The position numbers and the translations under genes were made by a program. A model generated the notes under the pieces. The model was given only the letters and a program-made list of their open reading frames with translations, searched no databases and had not been told where the DNA came from. Positions 22,601 through 35,294 of a stretch of 64,000 bases of DNA are shown one piece after another. Numbering within the stretch: the first letter of the stretch is position 1; the number at the start of each line of letters is the position of its first letter. This DNA comes from Dasyornis broadbenti (lineage: Eukaryota > Chordata > Aves > Passeriformes > Dasyornithidae): positions 346,943 through 410,942 of the forward strand of contig VZRN01002231.1 of assembly GCA_013397935.1 (NCBI GenBank), read 5' to 3'.

Positions 22601-24385
22601 TGTGAACTGAGGCACCTCCAACGTTCCTCCTAGGCGGCCAGTGCAGGCAACAGGGAGAGATCTCCTGTGGACTGCTCTGTCTTTTCTCTCTGTATTAAAG
22701 TTGGGAGCGCTTTGATGTCTGCCTTTGCAGCTCAGATTCTGCCAGGAGGCTTAGAGCAGCCTGTGTAATTAGCCCAGAAAAATACCGCTTTCATGTGGGT
22801 CGGGGGACCCAAGCGGAGAAGAGATTTCCAAGGGCTTTGTTCTGCTGCAGGGAAATGTTCAGGCTTTGGTGGGTTTCGACAGAGCTCTTCTCGCCCTTCC
22901 CTTTTTTTCCTACTGTGGGGTGGAGCTCGGGGTTTTGGCAGGGAAAGCACACGTGGCAAGCTGCTGCTTCACAGGAGATGGGCCCTTCAGTGCTGGGCTG
23001 GGGTTTGGGTACGTGCAGAAGCATCTTGCACTTGAGCAAGGCATCAGCCGGAGCCATGCTCCAGCTGGCCCAGGGCAGGAGAAAAAACAACGCAGATATT
23101 GCAGGATTGCTTCCCACAGCTTCAGTTTTCTTCCTTATTTGCCCTAAGAAGCATTCGAGGCAGGCACTGCTCTCCTCAGCCCTGGTGGTCCCTGCCTGCA
23201 GGCATTGCTACTGCACCAGGGCAGGGGTGTAAATCAGAGGGTTGTAAATCAGAGCAAGGTGATCCCTTGCTTGCAGTGGGTTCATGCTCTCGAGTGGCTC
23301 TCAAGACTGTGTTTGCCAGGGGTATGTGGTGGTCAGATGGCAGGTTTGCTGTCCTGCCGGGGTGGTGAGAGCCACCAGGGCTGTGCTGTGACTCCGGACA
23401 CCCTTTCTTGCGCCAGGAGTTTTTCTGAAGCATAGGAGACTCTTTGGGTTGCCTTAGCCCAATAAGTAGCAGTTTTCAGCCTCGCTTTTTACCTGCCTTT
23501 CCCTCTGCCCTTAAATCAGCAGTGGCAAATCCGTGGTAAACAGGCCATGGGCTTTCCTCTTGCTTTTGGTATGGGTAGGGCACCTCACTACTCCACTGCG
23601 TCATTCTGGATGGTCCTGGATCAGACCAAGAAGCATCTTCCTGCAGCTGCTGCTGCCCTGGATATGCCTTTGCCCATTTCCTGCCTTTTTGGCTTTTTTG
23701 GTTTTTTGTTTTCTTTTTTGTTTTTTTTTGAGGGGGCTGATATATTACTTTTCACATCACTTCTGGGACCCATCCAGATTCTGGCAGGACCAGCAAAAAG
23801 GGATCAGAGATACTCTAGCAGGAAAGGTGGAGATGTTCTCCTGCCCTAGGAGGAAGATGCGTTGGCAGTGATTTTCGGGATCCTGAGGACTTGTGTTGGG
23901 AACATATCTATATCAAGGTGATGGTGAGGGAGTGCTCTGTTCTTCCCCATGTGGCAGGATCTCCCCACTTTTAAAGCCACAGAAGGCACAGACATACTGA
24001 AAACTGAGCAGTGAATGGATTTTATTTTCCCCCCTGTGTTTTCTCCCCTGTGACTTAAAGTAGCCCCAACCCACTCCACCCACCAAACCCAAAGCCAACA
24101 GATAATTGCATTTCTCCTCAGACCAGGGCTGTGCCATCTGCTGTGACCGTGGGCAGAGGTCTTACCTTCTCGTGGTTATTTCCCATGTATCTCTTGCTTA
24201 AAGACCTTGTGCCATGTTCCTGCCTAGAAGGGAGCCGTGGAGCCTCTGCTGTGGAGCCTCCCTGGGGATCCCTCTCCTCCTCTTGGGTCTAATTTCTTTC
24301 AGCTTTTACTTGGGGATGAATGAATGCAATGGAGCCCCTTGCACATGGGGTCCCGGCACCATGCATGTGAACGAACATATAGGGT
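19691..24385. other. Intronic sequence without recognised genes
   Basis: Mostly unique GC-rich DNA. It contains the small CpG cluster listed separately, a few short AT-rich spots (about 20570-20660, 21170-21200 and 22730-22790) and T-rich runs near 23690-23730. Overlapping short frames occur on both strands without any recognisable protein. Confidence 0.55.
21229..21356. promoter_or_regulatory. Small CpG cluster in intron 2
   Basis: About 14 CpG dinucleotides lie in roughly 130 bp, far above the surrounding intron. CCGGCTGTCAG occurs twice, at the right edge. It is too short for a classical CpG island. It could be a conserved element, a minor internal promoter, or unmethylated enhancer DNA. 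No initiator or splice donor context for an alternative first exon could be established. Confidence 0.3.
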
Positions 24386-24580
24386 GTGGGCTGTATATGG
24401 GATTATGGTATTTAGATCATATTAATGAGCATACAGGAGAGCAGGGAAAATGGATCATTTATGGTTATGATCTGGCTACTGTCAAAATAGGGTGTTATTT
24501 TGACGGTTGCTTTGTCTTTGCTCTCCGAGCAATATGAAGGTAGTTTCTTAGCAACAAAACTGTGTTCGAAAACAACACTG
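24386..24580. promoter_or_regulatory. Candidate conserved element with 9-bp inverted repeat
   Basis: AT-rich block with ATATTAATGAGC, TTTATGGTTATGATC and other homeodomain-like cores. GTCAAAATA at 24481-24489 is followed, after six bases, by its exact reverse complement TATTTTGAC at 24496-24504. Each arm contains a TGTCA/TGAC-type half-site, so this may be a dyad binding site. No repeat family is recognised. Confidence 0.4.
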
Positions 24581-25179
24581 GTGAAAAACAACCCCCCCAG
24601 AAAAAAAGGAGGCAGCCTCAAAGGCACCACTGCTGTGTGTGTCCCCTGACCATGCAGCATCCATTCATTAAGTGCAAAATGTCCTACTGGACAGCAGGTG
24701 CTTGTCCATAGTCATGATGTCATGCCAGCACTGCCCTGGTCCCTGCTGGGGTGCATTGCCTGGGGTATGGTCACTGTTCCTTTTATAGAAGGGTAAACTG
24801 AGGCAGCTTGGGAAGAGTGTTACAAGGTGGTCTTTAGATGACATGGGTCGGTTTGAGCTTCTGCTGAGTGCTGCTTGCCACGTGGTACCTGGCAGGTGCT
24901 GCCTCAGGCATTTCTTGGTCAAGGTCTTCTCCAGGGTCTCATCCCTGCATCTCAGATGGATTCCAGAAGGAGGGCGGGAGGGAGCTGCCTGCAAGCCATT
25001 TTGGCAGCGGTTCTCCCATGCAATTTGGAGTGTCTCTCCTTTGAAGGAGGCGCTGGGCCTGGTGTCTGTGCTGACGTTGGAGTCCATGAGAGCAAGCGGT
25101 TCCTCCAGCCAAGTATCTGCCAGGCTGTGTCGGGAGAACTTTTATCATTTCTGTCACAGACATCACAACTCGCTTGTCT

Positions 25180-25275
25180 TACCATACATCTTCCTAAATG
25201 TGACAGAATATTCAGCTGTTATTAATTGAATACTCTCTAATTTAACTGCTTAGCAGGACGGAGAGCGACTGGTTT
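25180..25275. promoter_or_regulatory. Weak candidate noncoding element
   Basis: A short AT-rich island with TGTGACAGAATATTC, TATTAATTGAAT and CTAATTTAAC cores, bounded by GC-rich sequence. It is small and only compositional evidence is available. Confidence 0.25.
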
Positions 25276-25984
25276 GTCTCAGCACCGAGAGCTGCTGTCA
25301 GGCACGCAGGAGGTTTTGGGGTGCGGAGAAGTTATTTGGGGAGTGAAATAGGGCTTTTTTTAGTATCCCCCCCACCACCATGCACGGGCCTGATCCTCAT
25401 CCTGCCAGGGAGAGGCTCCAGCATCTGCTGTGGCTTCTGGTCCTGGAGCATGTGGCCAAGCCTAGGGTGGAGATGCTGAGGGAATTGCTGCTTCTCCATT
25501 CCGTCCAGGGTTAGAGAGGAAGGGACATCCCAAGAGCATGGCCAGGAGCTGGTGATGCTCCCTGGCTGCCTAGGATGGAAGGGTAACTTGGACTGACGTG
25601 TCCCAGTCTCCATTCAGGTGGGTAAATCCCTTCTCTGTGGAGCTGCTAGAAGCAAAGCTCAGTCCTTTGGTGTTCTCCTTGATGGAGTCACATGCCCATC
25701 GTGGCCTGGCCATCCTCTCAGTCCCTGGCAGATCCCAGTTACGACTCCTTGTCTTCTTCCTCCTCCTCCTTTATATCCATATCCAGAAGTGCCAGAGATG
25801 TCCCATATGCAGACTGGATGTCATGTTAGAGTTGCTAAGAATCTGGGATCCTTCAGAGGTTGTGGGAGGCAGCTTTCCTTACTCTCACCTGGGCAGAAGG
25901 AAGGTGAGGGACCGTCCCCTCCAGCCTCCCCAGCTGTGTGCCTGCTTGCACAAGCACATGCTCACAGCTCTCTGCTGCTCTCCC

Positions 25985-26250
25985 AGAAAGTTCAAACCCA
26001 GAGTCAAGTTTATTGTTTCTATCTCGTTTATTTTAAGTATAGTTTTACACTTTATTATATGCTGTGACATCTTAAATGGAGCCTGTCACTCTATCTTGAC
26101 TACTGCTAGGGGCTACAGCCACTTACTGTGTCAGGCTTTTCGGCAGCCCTGATTAACGATATCAAAACGAATGGATCCCAGCACAGGCACAAGCACGAAA
26201 ATCAAGGGGTGATTTGCATACTCAAATCGTGCAACACATCAAAAGGCTGT
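25985..26250. promoter_or_regulatory. Candidate enhancer: MEIS core, TGATTAAC, octamer
   Basis: Repeat-free AT-rich block. Motifs: CTGTCA at 26083-26088 (MEIS core on the minus strand), TGATTAAC at 26150-26157 (PBX/homeodomain-like), GATATC, and a perfect octamer ATTTGCAT at 26212-26219. The order and spacing recall the 19440-19690 block (octamer, MEIS and PBX-like cores). Confidence 0.4.
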
Positions 26251-26399
26251 AGCCTGTGCAGGTATTGCACCAGCACAGCCCAGGGATGCACATTCCAGCT
26301 GCCCTGCATCCCTGTGTACGGGTCCTGGATGTGCTCGTAAGTGCTGTGCACACCTATGCCTATTTATTCAGTGTCTCCAAACAAAAGGAAAAGCCTTGC

Positions 26400-28454
26400 C
26401 CCTTTTTCCAGGAGTTTTTTCATCTCCCTGGACAATATATCAATTAGGATAGCTAAATGGAATAATATTTTTTTTTTTTTCTCTTGTGCCTGTTGGGATA
26501 TGTAGAAGAATTACCCATGCAATTGCTTTTTTTTCCTGAAAGTAACATTTTGTTAGGTTAATTCATGCACTGGAGAAACAAACTTTCTGTTCTTCCAGTA
26601 CAATCTCCACTTACAAGTCAGGTTTTTGTAACCCTGTCATTGAAATGCGAGGTAGCCTACAGTAATTTGAATATTTCATTCTGCCGGCTGCTAATGCACT
26701 CTGCATTACAGATGGTACTTGCTCCATCCTTCTGGACTGGGTTCAATTATAAATGAAAGTAGGGAGCTGAGATTTGTCTTTTTGTCTGTGCTTAGTTGGA
26801 ATAACACAATAAAGCTTGATGGGTAAGAATTCCTCAAGCTGCTTCTTCTTTGCCTGCGACGTCTCCAGTGTAGCTTTCTTCTCTCGATAGCGGATCCCAC
26901 TTGCCTTTCAAGTCAAGCTTGGAGTATTTGAGTTGGAAGTGGTGGCGTTTTTCACAAGGAATTTTTGCCTCAGATGTCCCCTTTTTGGAAGTGCTTCATT
27001 CAGTCCTCTTTCTGGCTGTTTATTTACGGGCCTCTGCATCCCCTTTCACATCCCAGGCCAGGAGTGGTGGTAGGAGAAGCCTACTTAGGTTGGGGAAGAA
27101 GGGTTGTGCATGGCTTCTGTGGTGGTGACGACACTCCTGGGGTGGTGGGGTCGTCTTCTCTCCCAGTGTTGACAGGGTCACCTGGTCCACAGCCACAGAG
27201 AAGCAATGAGGGTGCAGAACAGCCCTCTTCCATCCCAGGGTTGCTGCCATGGACTGTTCCCAAAGGCCCTAGGAATAAAAGGGCCCCTAGAGATCCAAAG
27301 AAAACATTTACCTCTGCTTGGTGATTAACAAAAAGGGGGGTTGGAAGCCTCCAGCCCAGCTGCACAGGGGCTCTCTATTACATACAGATGCCTTTTGTGA
27401 GCTCCTTGGCCATCCTGGCTGGTAAAAGCAATATTGCAGAGGGAGTCGGAGGAGGTGAGGGCAGGGCTTTCAATTTACAAGGACCAGATGGCCTCGCTGG
27501 AGATGATCTTTGATCTGGGACACAGCCGGAGTTGGGCAAAGATTTTTTTTTTTCTTGCTCCCTTTTTTTATCTCCTCGCTGGTTCTGGCGGGGCCTCTCT
27601 CACAGGAGTAGGGGGAGCTGTGTGTCCATCTGTCTGGCCTGTGGGGCTCCGTGTGAGTGCCTGTGGGGATGGGTGAGCTCGCTGGTGAAGCCCTAAGCGG
27701 GGTTGTCCGAGGTGGAAGGCTGAGCCAGATCCCGTTACACCACCACCCCACAGCACAGAAATCTGTGTCAACAGCCTCTCGCATGGAATATAATTAAACA
27801 CACACAAGCGCCTCAAAACAGAAATGCCACTAATTGATTATGTTCAATATTTTTTTCTCATTTTTTCTGGTGTCTCGCACCCTCCCAGCAGCATGGACAT
27901 GTGGGGACTCTCTCCTCCTGTCTTGCCTTGCCAGTTTTGGGTTTCTTTCTTCCCCCCACATGTTTTGAATGGAGCGGGAGTGAAGGCAGCCGATCCTATT
28001 TCACAAGCGCTTGGACTTGCAGCACTCTCCCTCCTGTCCAAACAGATCGTTTACAGAAGGGGCCTCTATTTAAAGAAGGAACTGAACGTTCAGAGCTGTT
28101 TTCTGGCCTTAAAACGCTGCCGACCGGCTGTTGCCTCTCAAAGAGTCAGGCTTTGTCTGGCGCGCTCGAGGACCGGGTTTGACGCCAGGCTCAGCAGGTC
28201 GGCGCGGTGGTGCGAGGGACTGAACATCGTGCAAAAAATGTGTTCCTTTGTCTGCTGCCATCATTGGATCACAGCAGACCTGGGTTCAGGATAGCACGTT
28301 AGCCATGGGAGCTTGGTGGAGTGTTTGGTCTTGGGCAAACCTCACCTCTCTGTGGTGTTGTGGGTGGGACAAGCTTGGAAACGAAGCAAATGGAAGAGGG
28401 GGATTCAGGAAGATTTTGGTGGAATCTGTGTATGGCATGGAGAGAAAGACCTGG
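26400..28454. other. Intronic sequence without recognised genes
   Basis: Contains a T tract at 26468-26480, AT-rich sequence to about 26830, then GC-rich unique DNA. The stretch 27780-28240 mixes TAATTGATTATG (27831 onward) and CpG-rich words such as GGCGCGCTCGAGG and GGTCGGCGCGG (about 28158-28206). It may be another conserved element, but the evidence is thin. No gene seen. Confidence 0.5.
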
Positions 28455-28610
28455 AAGCATAGAATCATTTAGGTTGGAAAAGACCTTCAAGATCATCAAG
28501 TCCATCTGTTAACCCAGCACTGCTAACTCCACCACTAAACCCTGCCCCCAAGAGCACATCTGCCTGTCTTCTAAATACCTCCAGGGATGGTGACCCCACC
28601 ACAGACCCTG
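28455..28610 (-). repeat. CR1 LINE 3'-end fragment, antisense
   Basis: The + strand reads 'catagaatcatttaggttgg', 'aaaagaccttcaagatcatc', 'aagtccatctgttaaccc', 'agcactgctaactccaccac' and 'taaatacctccagggatgg'. This is the standard reverse complement of a chicken-repeat-1 3' terminus, in which the element's 3' end carries the ATTCTATGA-type repeat. The copy is well preserved and short (about 155 bp). Confidence 0.92.
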
Positions 28611-31600
28611 TGTGTAAGGGAAGTCTACAAGGCATTAAAAGGAACATGTAGTTCTGGAGAGTTGTGATACTTCAAAAACACACAGGGATGACATGCATAC
28701 AGGCTTCAGGGAGGCTGGCTCTGGTCCTTTTACTTTTGTGACATCTCTAACACTGAAAGGACCGCCTGAAATTGTCCAGTGGTGGATATGTTGCATTTAA
28801 ATGGATGCAACAGAAGTTGGGGTGGGATTTCTGGTACCTTTGCTTGCCGTTGCTTCTTGTGCTTTGCACTTGACCTTTACTCATAAGCATATAACTTATT
28901 TCAAATTTTTTGTGGAGAAGGCTTTGAATTGCCTGCTACCATGGCTGGGAAGAGGTGGGTGTGTGGAGAGATGGTTTCTAACACTTCTGGAACAGGATAC
29001 CCTCTCTGTCAGGGATCAGCTGTGTCCAGCCTCCACAAGGCAGAGTAACCTGGACCATGGCTGAACCTCAGAGGAGACTATCGCCAATAGTAGCACTTCT
29101 GACTGACTGGTACTCCGCAGGGCAGTAGGCCTGCAGCTGCCTGCTTTGTGCACCAGGGAATGAGGCTGCCTTCAAGTGAGCAGAAGAGTGACAACGGTCA
29201 CATTCAGCTCTTGGGATGCGTCAGAAGGTTGCTGCTGGAAATGGGAAGATGTTTCTGGGCAGAGAGTGTGCCTGTAAGTGGGAGGCAGGGAGGTCCCTTG
29301 GCAGTGGAGGGACAGGACATGGCCACAGGGAACTGCAGTGGGAGCAGTTCCATGTCTGTCCCCAGCTTTTGTGAAGATATCTGTTGTGGTTCTGTGCTGC
29401 CCACTTTGGGAGAGAAAAAGGGAGGGAAGAGTGTATTCCCTGGAACAACTTGGCTCCAAGACCCAGAAAATATCTCCTATATTGCACAAAGTTCTGAATC
29501 TAGCCCATGGCAAGGCCATCAACTTGGCAGCAGAGTGGCAGCACTCTTGGAAGTGTAATGGGCAGTGGGTGCCTTCAGAGTATTTAATAAACCTGAGACT
29601 TGAGGGGGACATTGTCATCTGATGAGCTCCAAGCCAGCTTTCCTTGGATGGAGTCTCATGGGTCATCTTTTTTGAAGGATGGCGGGAGAAGGGAGTGTCA
29701 AATGCAGCTTTTCAGCCTGGGCTTCTGCCAGTCTTTTCACTTACAACTTTCCTGCCCCATCCACTGTGTGCATCGATCTGCCGTTTGCGGACAGTGTGTC
29801 CAGGGGAGATGACCTTTGGAGAGGGCAGCAGGCTGGAAAGGCAGCTTCCTTCTGGGGGTAAATCTCTCTTTGTTTGTTCTCGGGTTTCAGGGCTTGGCCG
29901 GGGGCAGTCAAAGTGGGACCCTTGTCCTCAGAGGAGCTCTGGAGGCCCCAGCTTCTCATTAACAGATTCAGCTCATTCAGAGAACTCATTTCTTTTCAGC
30001 AAGGAGAATTCATATGCAAAGCGCTGCGCAGATCCCAGCCCAACTCCCCGTTAAGAGGAGGGGGTTTATGACTGGATCTGACCTGGGAGCAATCCTGTTC
30101 TTTGTTTGCTGATTTGTTCCTGCAGGGCTTAGGCAGCCCCAAGTCCACGCCATGCTCCAGGCTGGGGTGCAGCTCCAGGTGTGAGGAGCACCAGTTCCTC
30201 CTCATTTTTCTGGAGAGAGGACGATGGCTTACTCTGTCTCTCACTGATAATTTGTTCTCTTGGTGCTGCAAGAGTTGGGTCCATCTCCCAAACTCTGGCA
30301 GGAAAAGGTGAAGTCCTGGTACAGGTAGTCTTGGAGGGACTGAAGCATTTCTCCATGGTTTATGCTCCTCCCCTGAGCCAGGCCAGCCCATGGTCAATCA
30401 GCTGGGTCACATCTGCTCAAATCTGACCCAGCAGCAGAGCAGTGCTGAATCTCACTCTGCTTTCCTGTAACTCCTGCCACTGCTGCTCTGAGCAGCTGGA
30501 GGTTGGTCCTGGCCATGGTGGGGTGGAGGAGGCTGGGTGGCCACCCACCATCTCCCCCTTACCGTGTGGTCAGCGCAGCTGGGAAGTTTGAGGTGTGCTG
30601 GGTTTGCCCATGCAGATAGGGGATTGATTATGATTTGAGCCTGTGACTGGAGCCTGCTAATCCTGCCTTGCTGCAGGAAAGGGAAAACTGCTTTGTGTGA
30701 TAAGAGTGTGGGATTGCTCCAGCCAGTTTCAGCATCGCTTCCCAGTATCAGCCTGCTTCCTGGCCAGACTATCAGCCTGGCTTTGGGATTTGTGAGGTGC
30801 TCAGTGGCATGGGGAGGGGACCTGTGTGTGGTCAAAATTTATCTGTGCTCTTCCAAGGACAGAGTGTGCCAGTAAGACAATGTTGAGCCCTCTGAGCCCA
30901 GAGTTTGGCTCTGGGGTGATGGGGTTTTTGCAATGTGTTTGGGGGAATCTGATGTGCTTAATTAGGTGGAGTTGTGAGAGTTTGTACTTTGTGGGACATG
31001 GCAGAGGCAGACTTGAAGCTGCTGTGGGTGGGAGGGGAGGAGGTGGTTTGTCCACTGGTAAGGTGTTTGGCTCTGGCTGCCTTGTTTTTAATGTTTGGAA
31101 GCACTTCAGCTTGCTCTCTGCTACTAAACCCTCTGCTCGACTATCTGCCTGTGGTGCTACCTGTCCCCCAATGTCAGCTTTGAAAATTCCAGCTGGGAGT
31201 CTTGTTGCCAAAGCCCACCAGCCTGCAACAAAGCATCCACAAGGAAACATGGCTTTGGCATCAGGATTGTAAAGAGAAAAACAGAACATATTTAAGTTTG
31301 ATCCACAATGTTTCAGTCAACCAGAACCTAGCAATAACTGGGCATGTGGGGCCAATGTCAGAAGTTGCCATACCAGGCTCAGTTACTAGTCATGAGCTAA
31401 AGGGGTCAGTAGGAACAGGATACAGGGAAGGGCTGGAAAGACAAGCTCATCTGTGTTCATTCAGCTTCCCCATGGAGTCACATTTCATGGAGAACCTGGT
31501 TTTCAGTAATCACAGCAACATTGTGCCTTTTTGTAGCTATTTTAGATCATTGTCTGGTTTGGGGAGGATATTTTTTTTTCCACAAAATAAGTTAGTAATA

Positions 31601-31860
31601 ATTTTCCAGATCTTTTGATCATTTTGCTGCCAGATCCTCGCTCACTATGGCAACTCGTTTGGCATTTGGGATGGGGTTAGGAGAAAACTGGTGCAGACTC
31701 TTTGCCAGCACTATGAAATAAGTGTCTCTCTTCTGCAGCTTCCATGGCACATGCAAGCTGCATCCTCCTGAAGTGATGGAGAGCTGCTGCTGGGAGCTGA
31801 GAAACTTTCTGGCATGTGATAAATTCCCTTCTCCTGTTTTCCACATCGCAAAGTTAAGGT
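28611..31860. other. Intronic sequence without recognised genes
   Basis: Unique DNA of mixed composition with no repeat, RNA gene or exon that I can support. Short frames on both strands lack recognisable domains. Confidence 0.5.
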
Positions 31861-31869
31861 TTGAGGGGA

Positions 31870-32125
31870 ATTCAGCCTTTTTTTTATTTTTTTAATTTGC
31901 ATTGAATTCAGCAAATAGTATGGACACCACCCCTGAAAGATGGGAAGTTACTATTTTTAAAGTTACTTTTTTAAAGCAGTTTGATTGGTTTGAAATTGAC
32001 TCAGATTTTTATTTAAGAAAAAAAGATAAGAAAAATTGATAAAATTAAGTGGGAGGAGATTTCATTCTTCATTCAGGAAGCATTTTTGATTGATTTGAAT
32101 TCGAGTTGTGATGCAAATTTCCAAA
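31870..32125. promoter_or_regulatory. AT-rich block with two octamers and a PBX-HOX site
   Basis: Perfect octamers in opposite orientation bracket the block: ATTTGCAT at 31896-31903 and ATGCAAAT at 32111-32118. TGATTGAT, the canonical PBX-HOX group 1 type composite, is at 32087-32094. GAATTC lies close inside each octamer. The general AT-richness raises the chance expectation, so the call is modest. Confidence 0.3.
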
Positions 32126-32578
32126 CTGGTGGTGGGTAGGAGGGAGATGGGGGAAATGCTGCTGCCCTGAGCATCTGATGCTTCTGTTGTTGGACATGGC
32201 CTAGGTTGGGTGTCTAGCTGAGCTTGTTGGCCATGGCTGGAGTTGACCTCTAGGGCTACACGGACCATTACTCTGAACTGATGTGACTTGCTCCTGTCTC
32301 TGTAGGAGTATCCTGTCACAGTTTTGTGGACTAAAGGAACACTTTTCCACCTTTAAAAACATCTCTCTGTTTTGTTTCCAAAGAGCCCTGAAGGACACTC
32401 CTGTGTTGGGAGAGGAGGTGGGTTTACAGAGGTCCGAGGTGGCTTTGCAGTGCTTATGGGTACAAGCCTCTTTCTTGATTTGTTTCTGGGATTTTTGGTT
32501 TATTTTATGGCTTTAGGCAGTGAAATTTGGTGGCAGAAATGGCCCATCGGTCTCAGAGAGTTTCTCCTTTTTCTGGTA

Positions 32579-32594
32579 AATAAATAAATAAGTA
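32579..32594. repeat. (AAAT)n short tandem repeat
   Basis: Four near-perfect AAAT/AATA units (aaataaataaataag). Short and possibly polymorphic. Confidence 0.7.
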
Positions 32595-33099
32595 GATGCA
32601 GAAAAAGCCATTTTGCCAGCTGAATTTTTCCATGCCTCATCTCACGGCAGCCTGTTTTGGAAAATCTGAGCAAAAATCTGTTCATCCATTTGTAAGTTTT
32701 GGAAAGGTTGAAGTGAGGAGGGGAACTTTAATGTCAATTGTAAGGAAAAAAACATGAGCTCCTCTTAATTCCTGCTCCCTGGAAGGGCGTGTGTCTGTGT
32801 ATTTAGAAATTCCAGCTTCTATTTATGTTGGAAGTAGGTAAATGCATTTTGATGTTGATTTTCTCAGTGGCTTTATGTAAACATGGTGAATATATCCAAC
32901 CAAGGTTTAAAACTCCTGTGATTACTTGACATTGAAGTACTCCACCTTCGTTATGAAGACTGTGATTCCCATTTAAGGTGGACACTGTGTGCTTTGCCAA
33001 GAAGGCATTTCTGTTGTGTCATGTGGACCTTTGATCTGTCAGTCTGAAGATACAGCTAGCAATGCTTGAGTAACCTCCACAAAGCTCTGAAAGTTTATT

Positions 33100-33345
33100 T
33101 CTTCTGAGCATTGGATATAGAAGGCAACTTTGTGTTGAAAGAGAGCACTGTGAGGGCGGTGAGGCCCTGGCACAGGATGCCCAGAGAAGCTGTGGCTGCC
33201 TCATCCCTGGAAGTGTTCAAGGCCAGGTTGAATGGGGGTTGGAGCAACCTGGGAATAGTTGAAGGTGTCCCTGCCCATGGCAGGGGGCTGGAATGAGATA
33301 GTCTTTGAGGTCCCTTCCAACCCAAACCATTCCAGGATTCTGTGA
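33100..33345 (+). repeat. CR1 LINE 3'-end fragment, sense
   Basis: The + strand reads 'gtgagggcggtgaggccctg', 'gcacaggatgcccagagaag', 'ctgtggctgcctcatccctg', 'gaagtgttcaaggccaggtt', 'ggtgtccctgcccatggcag' and 'tgaggtcccttccaaccc', ending in 'attctgtgatgag'. This is the CR1 3' end in sense orientation with a remnant of the terminal 8-bp repeat. It is 5'-truncated, and the left edge may be as early as about 33085 or as late as 33145. Confidence 0.9.
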
Positions 33346-35290
33346 TGAGATCCAAGACATTGGATTTTCCTTGGTGTGGGGGGTTTGCTGTTGCAGAAGA
33401 AAGTAGGCTGCAAATACGCTTGGATAGGAAAAAACCCCAAGAGTTTAGGTGCATGGAGTCTGGGGACCTTTCTGCACAAAGAAAGTTTGGGAAGAGCAAC
33501 TCAAGCCCATGTCATCATGGACCAGCCAAGGAAGCAAATCCCAGTTCTCCTGATTTGGTTGTGACTACACATACAAGTATGAGGAAAACACAATCCCTGA
33601 GTGTGTGGTTGTCCTCAGACATGAGGCAGGTGAGAGTATTCTTGTCCCAGGTTCAGTGCTTTTGATCCTCAGCCTTCACAAATGTAGTCTCAGGCTCCAG
33701 GAGTATTGAGATAGATTTAAAGTAAGGTGATTAGATACTGGTTTTGTTAGGAGGGGCATTTGCTGGCATCGCAGCTGTCCCTGTGTTTGCTGGCTGTTGT
33801 TTGGACCTGGAGCTGTAAAAAAATACTTTTAAAGAAAGCAACAGTTTCCAGTGAGCTCATGTGTCTCCTGAAGCTGGGTCTCCCCAGGCAAATGTTGCCG
33901 ATTCTAAATCCCAAAAAGCTGGAAGATGTTTCAAAGCCGGTCTGTGCGCTGCATGGGCATGTGCAGGAGTTTTGCGGTTCTCAGAGAGGAGCTGCCATGT
34001 CTTCCTTGTCTGTACCACCCTCAGAGGCAGCCACTGGTCCAGGAAAGGTGCATGGGTTGAGTGTTGGGGTAGATGGTGGGGAAGGAGGCATCTCACCCTC
34101 TTGAGGCTGTGCTTTGAGTATAGTGAGAGCAGCCAGAACTGCTCCACCAGCGCTGGACATCTCTGGTTTCCCCATGAGAAAGTCACACCAAAAGCCCCTC
34201 ACAGCCTGACAGAGGAATTGTCTGTCCGCCTTCCTGAAACTCCGTTGTCGGGTGGGTTGTTCCCCCCTCCCATTACATCTTAGGCACAGTGGAGGCAGGA
34301 AAGAAAACCCTTCTGAAATTCACAACGTAATTGCTCCCATCTGCTCCAGCACTGCTTCCCATTTCTGCCTGCCAGGATGCTTGTCTCCGATGCTAAGTAG
34401 CACATTATTTTCGATAAGTTGCCATCATTTACTTGAAATCTCCTTCTCCTTTAAAATGTCCCCCTGGAAAGGCAATTCAGCAAGTTGGGAATGGGCAGAA
34501 ACAACCATGAAAAAAGTCGTCCAGAAGCAGCCAAGCTCGGGTGGGAGGGCGAGTGCTCCTCCCGAACTCATTAAAACCACCCAGCAGGTTTCTTTGTAGG
34601 GTGGGTTTGTTTAAATGCCTAGCCACTGAGTCCAGCCCTTGGCTGGTGGTGTCAGCAAATGGGACTGCAGAGGACCTGCCAGCTCATGTCATCAGAGGGA
34701 ATCTTAACCAGGCAGTCACAGAAATTGCACAGGGCCACTCTTTTGACTGCTGAAGTCAGCAGAGAAAGAGCCATGCTGGCTCTGGGGGACCCATTCCTTC
34801 ATTGTCACAACCTAGGTTGTGTCTTACCACCATACCCTGTATCCTCTTGTGAGGGGGGTATATCCCATACTGGGAGTCTGGCTTGGATAGCCCCCTGCTT
34901 CCCACATCTTGAGGACACTGACCACAGGAGGATAAATTGCCCATTCTGGAGGGAAGATAGAGCTTGAAGGTCCTTTGCTGTTGTCACTGCTGAGCCACAG
35001 TCTCCTGTAAGCTTCTGCCATCACCCCCAGTGTGTTTGATTGCCTTCATGATGTAGTTCTGTCTGTGTTGCCTGCACACCTCTAATTTGGAGCTGCTGGA
35101 AGGGGTCTCTGTGACCTTGGTGGCAACCATGACTGGACTACAGGCTGGTGACTCCATGGTCCCCAGCTGCTCCCGCTGCTGCCATCGGAGATGGTGACCC
35201 TGTGACAGCTGGGCTCCTCGGATCTGCTTCGTCACCAGCCTGACAGTCATGCGGGGACAGGGCACATGCCTTGGGTTTGCTTTTAAGATG
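33346..35290. other. Intronic sequence without recognised genes
   Basis: Unique sequence. The part at about 34310-34480 (cattacatctt, cgtaattgctcc, cacattattttcgataag) resembles a weak conserved block. The rest holds no recognisable feature. Confidence 0.45.
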
Positions 35291-35294
35291 CACC

